From Pseudomonadales bacterium (GTDB lineage: Bacteria > Pseudomonadota > Gammaproteobacteria > Pseudomonadales > Azotimanducaceae), in the NCBI GenBank assembly GCA_022448765.1, contig JAKUTI010000015.1, forward strand, positions 1 through 23,043: a stretch of 23,043 bases of DNA, written 5' to 3'. The notes under the pieces were generated by a model. It had not been told where the DNA came from and searched no databases. It worked only from the letters and a program-made list of their open reading frames with translations. Below are positions 22,147 through 23,043 of the stretch, one piece after another; position 1 is the first letter of the stretch, and each line of letters begins with the position of its first letter. Both the position numbers and the translations under genes were made by a program.

Positions 22147-23043
22147 TCATGCGTTCGGCCGCCACGAACGCAACAAGAGGGAGTTAGCAACAACGCTAAC
22201 ACTTGACAACGCCATCGCCGCACCAGCTATTGTCGGGGTCAGTGCTCCAGCCATCGCGAGGGGCATTGCCACAATGTTGTAAACAAATGCCCAGAAAAGA
22301 TTTTGTTTGATTTTTCGAAACGTGCGCCGACTCGCATCTATCGCCCCGGGGACCAAACGCGGGTCCGGACGCATCAGCGTGATTGCCGCTGTTTCCATGG
22401 CAACGTCAGTTCCCGAACCCATCGCAAAACCCACGCTCGCAACCGCTAACGCGGGGCTATCGTTCACGCCATCACCCACCATACCCGCCGGCATTCCTCC
22501 ACGAATCCAGTCAGAAAGTATTTGTGCCTTGCCTTCAGGGGAAACACCTCCATGCGCCTCAACAATTCCCACCTCATTGGCAACGGAGTCGACGACGGCT
22601 TGAGCATCCCCCGAAACAATCACCGATTTAATACCCATTCGTTCCAACTGCTCAACGGCCTCGGCGGCTTCGATCCTTAGCGCATCGTGGATCGAAAAAA
22701 CACCCATTACTTGCGTCGAGTCCGCAAGCCAGACCTTTGTGTCCGTTTCATTCAAATCTTGCAGCAAAGGAACGACGAGTCCGGCTTCACGAACCATGGC
22801 CTCGTTACCGCACAGGTAATGAGTCCCCGCGACCAGACCTTCCACGCCTTGGCCGACGCGGTTAACAAATCCCTCGCTTGACCGTACCGAAATACCGCGC
22901 TCATCGGCCGCCGCGCACAACGCCTTGGCCAGCGGATGCTCGCTGTTACGTTGTATCGCAGCAGCGATCTCGAGAACACCAAGTTCATCGGTATCCGCTA
23001 ACATCGTGATCTGGCGTACCCGTGGTTGCCCTTGCGTTAGTGT
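22147..23043 (-). CDS. copA: Cu(+)-exporting P-type ATPase, C-terminal part (partial)
   Basis: The minus-strand frame stays open to the window edge and the first visible residues are T-L-T-Q-G-Q-P-R-V, the TLT that follows the phosphorylated DKTG, so the phosphorylation Asp lies just outside. About 298 residues remain: the nucleotide-binding domain with N-S-E-H-P-L-A (HP motif), the P-domain M-V-G-D-G-V-N-D-S-P-A-L, and the last two membrane helices. Those helices carry Y-N in F-W-A-F-V-Y-N and M-A-L-S-S-V-S-V-V, the Cu(+)-binding residues of CopA-type pumps. It should export Cu(+) from the cytoplasm. The gene ends at 22147, 82 bases before the thiolase-like gene on the same strand. The N-terminal metal-binding domains are not visible. 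Confidence 0.92.
   Translation of the reverse strand, partial: TLTQGQPRVRQITMLADTDELGVLEIAAAIQRNSEHPLAKALCAAADERGISVRSSEGFVNRVGQGVEGLVAGTHYLCGNEAMVREAGLVVPLLQDLNETDTKVWLADSTQVMGVFSIHDALRIEAAEAVEQLERMGIKSVIVSGDAQAVVDSVANEVGIVEAHGGVSPEGKAQILSDWIRGGMPAGMVGDGVNDSPALAVASVGFAMGSGTDVAMETAAITLMRPDPRLVPGAIDASRRTFRKIKQNLFWAFVYNIVAMPLAMAGALTPTIAGAAMALSSVSVVANSLLLRSWRPNA

Overview
The window looks like chromosome of a heterotrophic, probably aquatic gammaproteobacterium. This is an inference from gene content: a paraslipin/NfeD pair, a SelD fused to a flavoprotein, a MetX-type acyltransferase with serine O-succinyltransferase-like motifs, DUF6152 and WxGDTLV periplasmic proteins, and a thiolase-like/DUF35 pair. 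No 16S or other decisive marker is present. The DNA is gene-dense, with tiny gaps, overlapping stop/start codons and frequent GTG and TTG starts. I see no tRNA, rRNA, insertion sequence, phage gene or CRISPR array. No stretch longer than about 250 bases lacks a gene.

Layout. 1-2332 (+): the end of an MFS transporter and a complete GPH-family sugar:cation symporter. 2376-5598 (-): a paraslipin/NfeD membrane-quality operon, then a rhomboid protease. 5846-6937 (+): a MetX-family acyltransferase, overlapping tail to tail with the next block. 6934-11952 (-): in transcription order, a phytanoyl-CoA dioxygenase-like oxygenase, a stand-alone redoxin, a very acidic 90-residue protein, an NDH-like/SelD fusion and a DsbA-like thiol oxidoreductase. 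12094-16128 (+): a six-gene operon of envelope proteins, namely two paralogous WxGDTLV-family proteins, DUF6152, a c'-type cytochrome lipoprotein, a HupE/UreJ-like membrane protein and a single-span anchor protein. 16138-18118: a methyltransferase and a MATE exporter, divergent with start codons sharing one CATG. 18165-20435: an adrenodoxin-type ferredoxin (-), then coaE, a PHP-domain protein and a Zn-ribbon NUDIX hydrolase (+). 20459-22064 (-): a DUF35 protein and its thiolase-like partner. 22147-23043 (-): the C-terminal third of a Cu(+) P-type ATPase that runs off the window.

How the parts may work together. The slipin and NfeD form a known membrane pair. SelD supplies selenophosphate, and its FAD domain and the coupled DsbA-like protein suggest redox-linked selenium handling, although no selenophosphate-using enzyme is in view. 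The 12-16 kb operon is the best candidate for an undescribed system. All six products are predicted to be exported or membrane-bound, one carries covalent heme, one has the HupE HX5DH metal motif, and the DUF6152 protein is predicted to mature with an N-terminal His-His. I propose a periplasmic metal/redox module; this is a hypothesis. The DUF35/thiolase pair resembles CoA-thioester retro-aldolases of side-chain degradation more than ordinary thiolases.
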